Shown here: positions 1-10,800 of the stretch, piece by piece | How positions within the stretch are numbered: the first letter of the stretch is position 1 | Layout: every line of letters starts with the position of its first letter | Assembly: GCA_025201705.1 (NCBI GenBank) | Contig: MU617244.1 | Location: forward strand, 1 to 17,951 | DNA from: Dissophora ornata | Lineage: Eukaryota; Mortierellomycota; Mortierellomycetes; Mortierellales; Mortierellaceae | DNA: 17,951 bases | Reading direction: 5' to 3' | Notes under the pieces: model-generated | Database searches by the model: none | Told to the model about the DNA's origin: nothing | What the model saw: the letters and a program-made list of their open reading frames with translations, nothing else | Translations under genes and position numbers: made by a program

Positions 1-358
1 TTTTTTTTTTTGGTGGCGAAGGAAAAAAGTTGATAGAAAAAAAGGCGGAAAAAAAAAGAGATCGTCAGGAGCTGGTAAAACAACGCTTGAGTGCCGGCAG
101 TCGAGCTTAATCGGTTGGTAGCTTACAGCGCAGAGTATCCGTTTTCGTCCTGGGCATCGATAGAGACACCCTTCTCCTCGACAAACTTTTTGACGGCCGC
201 AAGGTCACCGTCACCTAATTTTTTTTTTATTTTTTTTTTTTGAGCGAGACAATAAAAAGGATCAGCGAATGCAGGGCGAGGTCCTTTGAATGCAGCCCTG
301 ACAGTGAATCCCCTGTCCTAATCCGCTTACTTGCAGCCAACCAGATGTTGTGGGACAT
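1..358 (-). CDS. Ankyrin-repeat protein, 5' end only (cut by left edge)
   Basis: Two exons are seen on the minus strand. Exon 1 is 358-331 (ATG at 358-356, MSHNIWLAA). It is followed by a GTAAGC donor and an intron with a long A/T-run ending in TTAG. Exon 2 is 214-127 and ends at another GTAAGC donor (126-121). The joined frame gives 38 codons plus 2 nt: an N-terminal segment with SDGDLAAVKKF and then AQDENGYSAL, the classic first ankyrin helix pair and turn. Known family: small fungal ankyrin proteins of the yeast YGL242C type begin with N-I-W-x-A-A-S-D-G and continue with D-x-N-G-Y-T-P-L-H-A-A. The remaining repeats lie beyond position 1; bases 1-126 are the second intron with no convincing acceptor. 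Function is probably protein binding and cannot be narrowed further. The gene is transcribed divergently from NUP133, with 410 bp between the start codons. Confidence 0.8.
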
Positions 359-768
359 GATGAAGTTATAGCGGAGGGGTAACGAGGGTCAACGAGCAAA
401 GGTGATCTCTTTGGTCTGGAGTAGGGCACACTTTAAAAAAGGCACAGAAGCTCAAATAAAAAAAAAAAAAAAAAAAGAGGTTCAGTGGCGCAGAAGTCAC
501 CACGTCTGCATGTCTTAACAACACTTCTCGACGCGCTTTTCCCTCTCCTGTTGCATGAGTTGCTTGACCTTGTCGATCGCCTCGTCCTCGTTTACTCAAT
601 CACTCACCGTCGCTGCAGTGTCTACCACCAACACCGCCATTACCACTGCAAGCAGGATTGTTTAGCGCCTCGGGAGAAGAAACAACATTACATCATTCGG
701 AAGCAAGGAACAGCACCCAAAAAAAGAAAAGAAAGATCTACTCTGAGCAAAGCTCCATTCCTTCAACA
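359..768. promoter_or_regulatory. Divergent intergenic region, ankyrin gene / NUP133
   Basis: 410 bp separate two start codons on opposite strands, so both promoters should lie here. It contains a 19-base A-run at 458-476. I see no clear TATA box or palindromic factor site. Open frames in both directions exist, but they are short, low in complexity and match nothing I recognise. Confidence 0.5.
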
Positions 769-2462
769 ATGTTCGCAGCCAAGGCACCAAAAGGAAGCAT
801 GGCTGCTGCTGCCAAGTCAAACGAGCGGAGCAGAACAGAGAGTCAGGGCACAATTGAACGCTCAAACTATACCAACTCAGAAGCCACTCCTCGCACACTG
901 CCAGATAGCCAGAACGGCGCCCTCGTCGCCTCAATGAGCCCGGATGCTGAGGACACTTGGACACCTATCCGCGAGCATGCCACCGAAGATATTGACGGCG
1001 ACGGCGATATGCAGGACATTTCTGTGTTCAGTGGCAATGGAGTAATCGACGAGGACTCGATCTATTCAAAGAACGAGCGGACTCTTGTCGCGTACTTTGG
1101 ACCACTTCCCAAAGAAGTCGATCACGCATTGAACAAAGCGGGTAAAGAGCTTTTCTATCTCCCTCCCTCCCTTTTTTTTTTTTAGCTTTCAGGGAAAGCA
1201 AAGCTTGAGGACATAGGGAACTGATATCTGAAACGCAATTGATCAATGTCCTCGCCGCCATAGATTTTTATACGGAGCCTATGGTTGCGAAACTGGATCT
1301 GGATTCCGGATTCGGGATTGTGGTATCTCAAAAGAAATGCTACATCTGGGCTGCTCAAAAGGTTCGATGAGGAAAACGGAAAGCATTGATTGCTTTGTTG
1401 CCCAGCAGCAGATCTCGGAAAATGCTGACACGTTTTGTTACCCGTGTCAACTCCCTGACCTGAAAACAATTAGGATGTCACGTATCGATCGCCTCCCATG
1501 TGCATCGCATTGCCGATGCCACCCAATAGTTATACCTCAAGTGAGGCGAGAGTTCTCTTGCCAGCAGTGACGATCACAAAATTAGACGACCAGCACTCAG
1601 GAGTTCTGGCATGCTCTCCAGATGGAACATGTTGGTACTGGAACGACATTGACCTCAGTCTTTCGGATGTGAACCAACATATGAGTATGACGATCGACCT
1701 TGTTCAGGGCGATTATGTCTCCCATGTCGAGTGCGCAGGCGTAAGTTTTATCATTAAAAGACATGGATCAGGGATAGCTGCTAGATTTCACCTTGTTGAT
1801 TGTACGAACGTAGCACGCTAAGCGCATATTTACTTACTTTTTTTATAATAGCCCACGGGATATTACCTTGGCACGAGATTTTCCAATGTTCACCAGGTTT
1901 GGATCAAGAAGGTGAATGGCTCCATCGCGTTGGCATCGACTCCTCTGCATGGAAAAAGTGGAGGCGCTATTGCCTCGCTTTTTAGCATGATTGGCAGGCC
2001 ACAAGGGCCAGATACCTCTCAAAGACTTCGCGCCCTGACATCAGGACCCAAGATTCAGGACCCTCATGGAAGATGGGATCTGTTTGCGATGAGTCGGAGA
2101 TCGCTCCTTAGGTGGAGCCTTTATCGATCAGGCGAAACGACTATGGAATCCGAGGCTCCCATTCTGGACCAGATCACAGAGCGGGTCATGCGGGATTATT
2201 CTGGTTCACTGCCGTTGGGAAGTGACCCAAGAGTACGACTGCTGGATATTGAGTATACAAGGAACGGGAAGCTGGTGGTACTGGCGACGTTCTTTGCTAC
2301 GGCTCATAAATACGTGGAGACCCCATTGTCCTGTGCGCTCTTCACGCTCGCTTCGCAATTTGGAGCAACTGTCGAGATTGAGAGCGTCAAATATATTCAG
2401 AGGACGGTGGTATGTTTTCACAACTCCTTGCGTTGCGTTGAAATGGCGATTGCTATGTTTCC

Positions 2463-2519
<57 letters not shown>

Positions 2520-5500
2520 CGAGCATGTGGTTAAGTAAGCGACACTTCTTTCTTTTTCTCTTACATTTCAATAGGATGAAGATATTCGACCAGAAGCGAC
2601 ACCAAGACTCGTTATCCCTCATGGAGGACCGGGCGTCTTTATTATTTTCCCAAAGGCAGTGATCATTTCGTCGACACTTCCCGACTTTGACTTTGAAGAT
2701 CTGGTTCCGCTCAAGAGCGACAGATTCATTGGATTCGGAGCTGAGGACTGGAAGCAACGTGGCCAGGAAATGGGTGACAGCAGTGAATTGACGATAGTGT
2801 GCAAGGCAAGCGGTCGTCTAGGCATTCATATTCATCTGGACGGAATCGGGTCCCCCTCGCTCACGGATGACTTTAGGACACCACAGGAGCAGTTGACAGC
2901 ACAGTTGCAGGCAAAGTTGGAGCAGGCAGTGTTTTTCGGTGGCAAGAGGAATAACCCAATATCCTTCGATCTAGCCCATTATGACACTGGTGATCTGAAC
3001 CAGGCATCGTTGAATGTGAACCAGGAGATCTTGAACTCTCATGCGGCGCTGCTGACCTCTGGCAAGGATCTGACTTCGAGATTGTTGGAGCGATTCCAGA
3101 GGATAAAGAGTATCATCAATAGTATTCAGGCTGCGGAGATGACGACCCGGCTCTCGATTGATACCAGATTTCAACTGTGTTGGAGTGCAGAGAAATTGGC
3201 GGCTGCGAACGCTTTGTGGGGTCAGTACCAACTGAAATTGGCGGGCAAGGAGAAGAATAAGACGTCGTCCAGAACGAATCTCAAGAATGTTATGGACGAT
3301 GCTGCAGCTCAGAGTCTGGAGGCTGTGGGTGCGAATACCACGGAAGATTCCCTATCTTTCTTCCTAAAGTACCACGTAAGTGGTCTTTTTTGATTGCTTG
3401 CTTGCTGCTTACTGATTACTATTTACTGCCTAAAAACGAAGCAACGATTTTTGAGTACTTATTTGGAGGTGCTAACATCTTCCTCAATAATAGGTTGATG
3501 GTCTAGCGGAGCTACTGTCTCAAGTGCAACAGTCAGCAAAAAAGTTGCCTTTGAAATCGGTTGGTCAGCAAGTAGAGTTGACGAGGGATATTAACAAGAT
3601 CTTGGTGCTCACCATGCGCTCTGCCTGGAATTACCGGAGGCAACATGTGAAGATGTATGCTCTGCAAAACACTAGCAGCATGGAGCCTTGGACAGGTCAG
3701 TTAACCTGTTTTAATTATTTTTTTTCTCTCGACCGGTGCTACGGTCGTAATCCTTTGTCATTTCGTGAAAACTATGTCTCTCGCAGAATGGCTGACACCC
3801 TTTCTCGTCTCTATTGATAATTACAGGAACTGAGAATGTTATCAGGTCTCTTACTGCACAGTACATGGCCACCTTGTCGGCTTGTAAATCGAATATCGAG
3901 CTGGAGACGAGTTCAATGGACGTTGATGACAAGGAGGAATTTGTCGGACTCTCGCAATTGAATAGTGAGCTGGAGGACCAACTTTGCGATCTCGCAGATG
4001 TGACACTGCAGGCACATTCTGAACATCTTCAGTACTTGGAGGGGTAAGAGACTGCCATTTCTTTCAAGTCCCCCTTTGTCTGTTTTTTTTTTTATATCGA
4101 ACTAATGATTGAAACTACTTATTCATATAGACTGGTCCAGTCGAGTCAACACAATATCGCGATTGCTACTGCCGTTGAAGCGTATGATGACGCGAAACTG
4201 GAGTTGTTGTCCCCGCTAAGTATGAACCATGCTCTACTCTACGTACTTTATCACGAATATACATCCTGCAGCAAGGTAAACATTTATTAATGCTCTTGTA
4301 TTTTTTAATCCCCATTATAGTCGAGTTGAAGAAGACAGAGCAGGCTGTACAGCTAGCCCAACGCTACAAGGACTTTACGACTCTTGTCAAGCTCTGCATC
4401 CATCAAAAGGACCAGATTACGATCTACATCACCAAGTATCAACAGGAATTCGCCAACGCTTTATTCCAATGGTACTACGATAACAAACAGCTCGCCACAC
4501 TCCTCGAAGTCGGCGAACAATACAGCGACCTCTTTACGGTGTACCTGGACAGCCGTGATTACAGTGAACTGGCTTGGTTGCATGATATCAGGATCCAGAG
4601 ATTTGTCGAGGCATCGCAGAGGGTTCAGGATTGCGCTGTATTGGAGATGAATGTAGATCGGAGGAGAACTATGTTTAGTTTGAGCAAGTTGTTGTTTCTG
4701 GCAGCAGTGCCTCAACAACATCCGAGCGATGCGGATGCGGAGAACATGATGAAGTATGCAAGCAGGAATAATGAGGAGTTGGAGATGGCGACGATTCAGA
4801 CATATGTCGCAGATGATTGGGAGAGACAGGTTGGATCGCTCGTGAGTGTTGAGGATAAAACCAAGGCGGTTGTGAAGACCTTCAAGTCACCAGTCTTGGC
4901 GGAGCAACCTATGTTGCACAAGGTAAAGAACAAGCTAGTACGACCGAAATCAATTACTCTTCAGGCTACAGTTATTTATTCCTGAATTAACATTACAAAA
5001 TACGGGCGACTTTTTTTTTTTCTTTAGGCGCTATTGCGATCGTCCCAGTCGCTGTTGAACCGCCAGGCTCTCAGCTCGGAGGATCTCCTCGATATCCTCA
5101 TGACGCAACAAAAGTTCGAAGTTGAGGGCGTTGACGTTTGTGATGCAGCCCTTGGTATTTGTCTCCATGCCTCCGACATCCCCGAAAACCGTCGCCCCCA
5201 TGTCCTCGAGGATATCTGGCGTAGGATCTTTACTGCCCACTCTGCAGTAGACAATGATGCTGACCACCATCAAGATTGGAGACTGGAGGATGTGAGCGAC
5301 CTGGAAGCTCGCGAACGGTTATTGAATTCGTGGATGGCTAGAGCTTACGCCATCATTTATCGCGCAGACGGACAGAAAGACGAATTGTTGTTGCGACCGG
5401 AGGATGCCAGGTGTACTATGCCTGCAGAGCTGTTCAGGGAACGGTTCATGAACCTCAACGGGGACAGTGACAATGAGGCGGAATTAGAAAGGACTTGCAA

Positions 5501-5678
5501 TGCCATGATGAAAGACTATGAACGCGAGAACCAGGAGCTGGAGAGACAGATCAGCCAAACTCAACTGTTGGAGAAGTGGAAGCGGGTGAAAGAAATCGTC
5601 AAGGAGGAGGCCGCTGCTGCTGCAGAGTCCGCGTCGGCGAACCAGAGCATATATATGGAGGATGTCGAGAGCTGTTGA
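769..5678 (+). CDS. NUP133: Nucleoporin Nup133 (Y-complex scaffold), 10 exons, complete
   Basis: Exons: 769-1141, 1264-1361, 1474-1740, 1852-2409, 2575-3375, 3494-3695, 3827-4043, 4131-4219, 4321-4922, 5028-5678. They total 3858 nt, i.e. 1285 aa plus TGA, in frame throughout. Nup133 is a scaffold subunit of the Nup84/Nup107-160 Y complex of the nuclear pore. Visible here: an acidic, disordered N-terminus (about 1-110); a beta-propeller region of about 110-500 (CYIWAAQK, GVLACSPDGTCWYW, WDLFAMSRRSLLRW); then a helical solenoid to the C-terminus with LAQRYKDFTTLVKLC and LNRQALSSEDLLDIL. Residues 278-296 form an ALPS-like amphipathic loop inside the propeller. The start at 769 follows CAACA; an in-frame ATG at 658 is upstream and less likely. 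The length is slightly above the roughly 1150 aa of animal Nup133. Intron 2 uses an unusual GTTCGA donor, and intron 4 carries a TA microsatellite. The family call rests on motif pattern and architecture. Confidence 0.88.
2467..2518. repeat. (TA)26 microsatellite inside NUP133 intron 4
   Basis: 52 bp of uninterrupted TA dinucleotide lie in the 165-bp intron 2410-2574, between the GTATGT donor and the TTTCAATAG acceptor. Open frames that run through it on both strands are artefacts of the repeat. Confidence 0.98.
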
Positions 5679-5841
5679 GGAGTGGGATTATTGCTACACG
5701 TAGACGGACAATAACAACAACAGTTATAATTACAAAGAAAAGACAAGATGCATACAATCCTTTTTTTTTTTTTTTTTAATTTTATTGGCAAGACCATCTC
5801 TTGTATTTTTCGATGCCAACTTTTATCTTCTTTGGGTCTCC
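5679..5841. other. Convergent 3' intergenic region between NUP133 and RPT1
   Basis: 163 bp separate two stop codons that face each other, so the two 3' UTRs very likely overlap. The region has a 17-base T-run at 5761-5777 (an A-run on the RPT1 strand). No separate gene is seen. Confidence 0.8.
5781..5786 (-). terminator. AATAAA polyadenylation signal of RPT1
   Basis: On the minus strand AATAAA lies 55 bp past the RPT1 stop and is followed by an A-run. It is the canonical hexamer at a plausible distance. No equivalent hexamer is seen on the plus strand just after the NUP133 stop. Confidence 0.6.
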
Positions 5842-7789
<1,948 letters not shown>

Positions 7790-7945
7790 GGTGTTCGAGC
7801 GGTTATTCGGTGGGTAGTGGGTGCAATAGATAAAGAGGGGAAGAAAGAGAGAGAGGGAGTAGGGATGGAGCAAAATGAATGAAGAGAGGAATGACGAATG
7901 TTGCCTGGCATTGCGTGGCATGCTTGAGCTTAAAAAGGAAGGAGG

Positions 7946-7976
7946 TGACGTCGCTTATATCGGCTGATTGGCCAAT
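7946..7976 (-). promoter_or_regulatory. RPT1 promoter elements: CCAAT palindrome, TATA-like box, CRE-like site
   Basis: Reading upstream to downstream on the RPT1 strand: a perfect ATTGGCCAAT palindrome (7967-7976) with a CCAAT box on both strands, a TATAAG (7960-7955), and TGACGTC (7946-7952, seven of eight bases of a CRE/ATF site). They lie 157-187 bp before the RPT1 ATG. A pyrimidine-rich leader (about 7820-7865) follows on that strand. Factor binding is inferred from motif only. Confidence 0.55.
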
Positions 7977-8124
7977 ACACTGTAGACTGGCGTATCCTAG
8001 CTTTCTGATCCAAGAGAAATACAAAGCTGTAGCTCTACGTCGCTACTGTTTATTCATAATTATTGATCGTCATCCACCACGGTCCATCTCGTTTCGATAC
8101 ACAGAGCTTGTTTATTGCGCTTTC

Positions 8125-8136
8125 TTTTGCGCCACC
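8125..8136 (-). promoter_or_regulatory. PACE-like motif upstream of RPT1
   Basis: The minus strand reads GGTGGCGCAAAA here and GGTGGCGAA at 8238-8230. Both resemble the yeast proteasome-associated control element GGTGGCAAA bound by Rpn4. They lie 336-449 bp upstream of the RPT1 start. Neither is an exact match, and GGTGGCG also occurs elsewhere in the window (about 12-18), so the call is weak. Confidence 0.25.
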
Positions 8137-8169
8137 ATTCAAGCCGGAAGCTTCTTTGACTCGGAATAG

Positions 8170-8177
8170 TATAAAAG
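8170..8177 (+). promoter_or_regulatory. TATA box of a plus-strand transcription unit
   Basis: TATAAAAG is followed about 12 bp later by a long pyrimidine tract (8181-8228) suited to transcription start. It is far from RPT1 (380 bp upstream of its ATG) and points away from it. The unit it would drive is described at 8190-8810. Confidence 0.5.
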
Positions 8178-8188
8178 CGAGCCTCTTT

Positions 8189-8215
8189 CTTCTCTTCTCT
8201 TCTCTTCTCTTCTCT
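8189..8215 (+). repeat. TTCTC pentanucleotide tandem repeat
   Basis: About five copies of TTCTC in tandem within a wholly pyrimidine stretch just downstream of the TATA box. Confidence 0.85.
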
Positions 8216-8810
8216 TTTCTTCCTCTCCATTCGCCACCATTGGACGCTTCAGGTAAGCCCAAAATGCCTTTTTCTTCCTCTCTCCACAGCCGGTACACTC
8301 TCTCGACGTTTCTCTCCCTCTCTCTCTCATTCTCTCCTCACTTCTTGGACCACGTCCAGCATTTGCTTGGCTTCTCTGTATTTCCTTGTTTCCACGAGCT
8401 TCTTTATTGCTGTTGTCGTTTTGGGGCTATCCACAAGAGGACGGGGTGAGAGTGATAGTTCGACGACTAACCAAGCTTTCCTCTTTTGAATACCGTAGCG
8501 CGTACCTGGGGTTCGTCCCGCGCGTTGAAGCGATACGTGGTCGCGAATCCGGTCCTATGGCTCTGATAGCCTGTAAGTCTATTGTTGACGCTTTAAATGT
8601 TACAACAACGAAGACATCGTTTGAGTAAGTCTAACCGTTGAGTTTGATCTTTTTCAGTAGGACCGTAAAACTTTGTGTGTCCGGAAACACACTCAAAATG
8701 ATGATTCGGGGGCGTGAGAGTTTCGTCACTTCGGTGACGTAATTTTCGCGCCCATTGTCCTCATTTCATATTGGCGATATTGGCGCCTGCGCAAGCTGGA
8801 CAATCTGGAT
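8190..8810 (+). ncRNA. Candidate spliced, structured non-coding transcript
   Basis: A TATA box at 8170 and a pyrimidine tract are followed by three intervals with good intron signals: 8253-8359 (GTAAGC ... GTCCAG, strong polypyrimidine), 8446-8498 (GTGAGA, GACTAAC branch, CCGTAG) and 8573-8657 (GTAAGT, CTAACC branch, TTTTTCAG). Joining exons 8360-8445, 8499-8572 and 8658 onward gives no frame with a canonical start and a recognisable protein. The first exon has GCCACCATTGG where a Kozak ATG might be expected. The last exon contains three consecutive stem-loops (8675-8692, 8710-8753, 8754-8804). I do not recognise it as U1-U6, U3, SRP, RNase P/MRP or tRNA. Alternatives are a 5' leader of an unrecognised small protein, or a decayed gene. 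Confidence 0.35.
8710..8753 (+). other. 44-nt stem-loop with cUUCGg tetraloop
   Basis: Two 20-nt arms (8710-8729 and 8734-8753) flank TTCG (8730-8733). Pairing by eye gives 16 Watson-Crick pairs, 3 G-U wobbles and 1 T-T mismatch. The loop is closed by C-G, the ultrastable UUCG form. The wobbles become A-C mismatches on the other strand, so the fold favours a plus-strand RNA. The 3' arm includes TGACGTAA (8735-8742), which alone could also be read as a CRE-like site. Confidence 0.8.
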
Positions 8811-9018
8811 CATACATTTCGCCTCCAGTGCTCGTTATCAGCATAGATCTCTGGATCTCCAGATCTACTGACGACTTCAAAACCATGGCTCCTTGGGAAC
8901 AGGGTGTTTTTAATTGAATCCAACCTCTCCGCTATGTGATTTTGCCATGTTTTTTTTTCTTTTTTGGGATTTTTTTTTCTTTGACTTTCGTTTTCTCTTG
9001 TACAAATAGACATGCAAA
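8811..9018. other. 3' flank of the PHO80-like gene
   Basis: T-rich on the plus strand (A-rich on the gene strand), with runs at about 8950-8980. It should hold the PHO80 3' UTR. I see no exact AATAAA on the minus strand and no other gene. Confidence 0.5.
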
Positions 9019-10521
9019 CTAATGAATGGGCGAGGGCGCAGCGAGTCGGCTGGTAGCGTGGGTCATCTCTGTAGGTGTGATCGGTACCTGTTGAGGGGTG
9101 TGGTACCTTCCGCCATCTACATTGTAGTCTGGATCATGCCCCTGTCTATACTGACGACTGCTGCCATTTTTTTGAGGGTTCTGCTGCGAGTACTGCGAGT
9201 TCGAGTATGAGGCATACTGCTGCTGTTGCTGATCTTGCCTGTAATCCCGAGCCTGGTCTTGCCTGGGATCCCTTCTGTACTCTTGTCGAGAATCGCTCAC
9301 TGGCTGCTGCTGCTGTCTATAATCTTGTCTCTGCTGAGAACCCGCTCTGTGTTCCGAATCCTGTCCAGGCTCTCTCCGGCCGCTCTCATGGTGATGATAG
9401 TTCTGCTGTTGTGACCTCGATGACGAAGAGCCATGTCTTGAATCTTGATGTGGCTGCTGCTGTTCGGACTGTCCATGGCTCTCGTTATCTTGTTCTCCTG
9501 ATGTTGGCGCTGCTGGCACTGCGGCCGGCACTGCTGGTGATGGCCTCTCGTCCTCCGGGTCCCTGTTTGCGACCTCCTCGCACATCCAATGCTTCATCAA
9601 TTGATCACCGTAGGTCTGGAGCTCCTCGATCGAGATGGCCAGCGCAAAGTTGTTGAGTGTCAGAAATTCGACCTCCAATTGGTTCAATTCTGATACGGGT
9701 AGACCCCCGACCTATACGACGCATTCAAGAGAGAAAAAACCCGATTCGTGTGGTTAGGAAAGAGTACACAAAAGGCCAGCCATCTGCACGAATGCTTCTG
9801 CATGATCTGCAAAGGCGAGCGGATGCATATCAAAGTGTTCTTGTGTCCAAAACCACTGTCCGAGGAACGCCTGCATGTTTAGGGTTCCCAGTTACAAAAC
9901 GTGCTCCAGAAAAAAATAAATAGCCATCTGGCCACGTCCCTTCCAAGCTGCCCTCTTAGCTAATCACGTTTTGTCTTTGCGCTCAATGATTGCACTTCAT
10001 TTGAGAGTTTCCCTCATATCCATCCAGGACCCGTGCTCGTGCGACAGAGGGTAGGGGGAGTGGGGGTGGTCGTAAGGACTTACCTTGGCGTATCGCGAGT
10101 TGGTGAAGAAGACATCTGAAAAGTATTTTGCAGAGACCATGATGCCGGCAATGATCAGTCGATGGATATTGTAGCTGTCGATCGAGAACTGCCGTCCCTC
10201 GCCCCCTGTGATCTCCTCCACGTTCCGGGCCATCCTGTCAAAGTAGACCAGCAGACTGAGAAAGCACTCGTTGGCGCAAGGACAGTATTTGAGGATGCGA
10301 GTCAGATAGGCATTGATGCTGATGGACGGAATCGAGCGTGCATGGAACCGAGTGAAGGATGTGTGGATCTGATGCTGCGCTGGCGTCATGACCAACGGCG
10401 TCTCTGGCTCAGGCAAGGCTTGCTTGATCTTGTCGTTTGCGGTCGTGATTCGCTCTAGAAGACTGGCTAGCATCTTGAGTGTCGACGTGACCGGGTGAAC
10501 AGACAAGTCGAGGGTGTGCAT
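9019..10521 (-). CDS. PHO80: PHO80-like cyclin (Pho85-type cyclin), 2 exons, complete
   Basis: Exon 1 is 10521-10084, exon 2 is 9711-9019; 376 aa. Such cyclins bind a Pho85-type kinase and in yeast restrain the phosphate-starvation response. Visible: N-terminal LLERITTANDKI (20-31); cyclin box of about 59-187 with FHARSIPSISI, YLTRILKYCPCANE, FLSLLVYFDRM, SYNIHRLIIAG, SAKYFSDVFFTNSRYAK, VGGLPVSELNQLEVEFL and EELQTYGDQL; then a tail of about 189-376 rich in Q, R, D, S and Y with repeated RQDYRQ-like units, likely disordered. The exon junction falls exactly between NSRYAK and VGGLP, with GTAAGT donor and TATAG acceptor. The start is the first ATG in frame; the frame is open upstream, so a longer or spliced N-terminus is possible. 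Pho80 versus another Pcl of the same branch cannot be settled here. Confidence 0.9.
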
Positions 10522-10800
10522 CTTTCTGGTTGATGTCGAAATCACACGGACGTTAATGAGGGAGGAGTTGTGATGGAGTAAGCAGAAGAGGTGGGTGAGG
10601 GGGGAAATGCAAAAGCGGATTCGAGAGCAGCGGACGCGCGATGGACGGGGGAGGATGGGAGGAGAGGAAAGCGGCTCTGTTTGGAAAGGAGTTGGAAAAT
10701 GATATAAAAAAGTGGACGCAAAGGAAGGAGGCGAGCACCGACAAATGGATTGGCGTGCGCCTGGGTGGTGTGGTGCAGGCAGACAGGGGGTAGTTTACTT
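10522..10800 (-). promoter_or_regulatory. Upstream region of the PHO80-like gene
   Basis: Pyrimidine-rich on the gene strand (10555-10700), with a weak TATATC (minus strand, about 10700). No CACGTG Pho4-type site is seen. No coding similarity. Confidence 0.35.

Noticed and set aside
1..11. Poly-T at both window edges as a possible poly(A) tail or retroelement end
   Set aside because: Both lie in introns of the edge genes, and such T-runs are common in the introns of this genome.
485..937. 150-codon plus-strand frame before and over NUP133 exon 1
   Set aside because: It is out of frame with NUP133 exon 1, low in complexity, and resembles no protein family.
2206..2757. 183-codon minus-strand frame through the TA repeat
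   Set aside because: It is antisense to NUP133 exons, and its length comes from the TA dinucleotide, which is open in both directions.
8499..8535. tRNA-like T-arm (GGGGTTCGTCCC)
   Set aside because: No acceptor stem, D-arm or anticodon arm can be built around it.
8698..8872. C/D box snoRNA suggested by ATGATGA at 8698-8704
   Set aside because: The next CTGA is about 165 nt away, and there is no terminal stem or D'/C' pair at usual spacing.
9888..9897. Telomere-like TTAGGG near 9880 and 13039
   Set aside because: Single hexamers, not tandem arrays.
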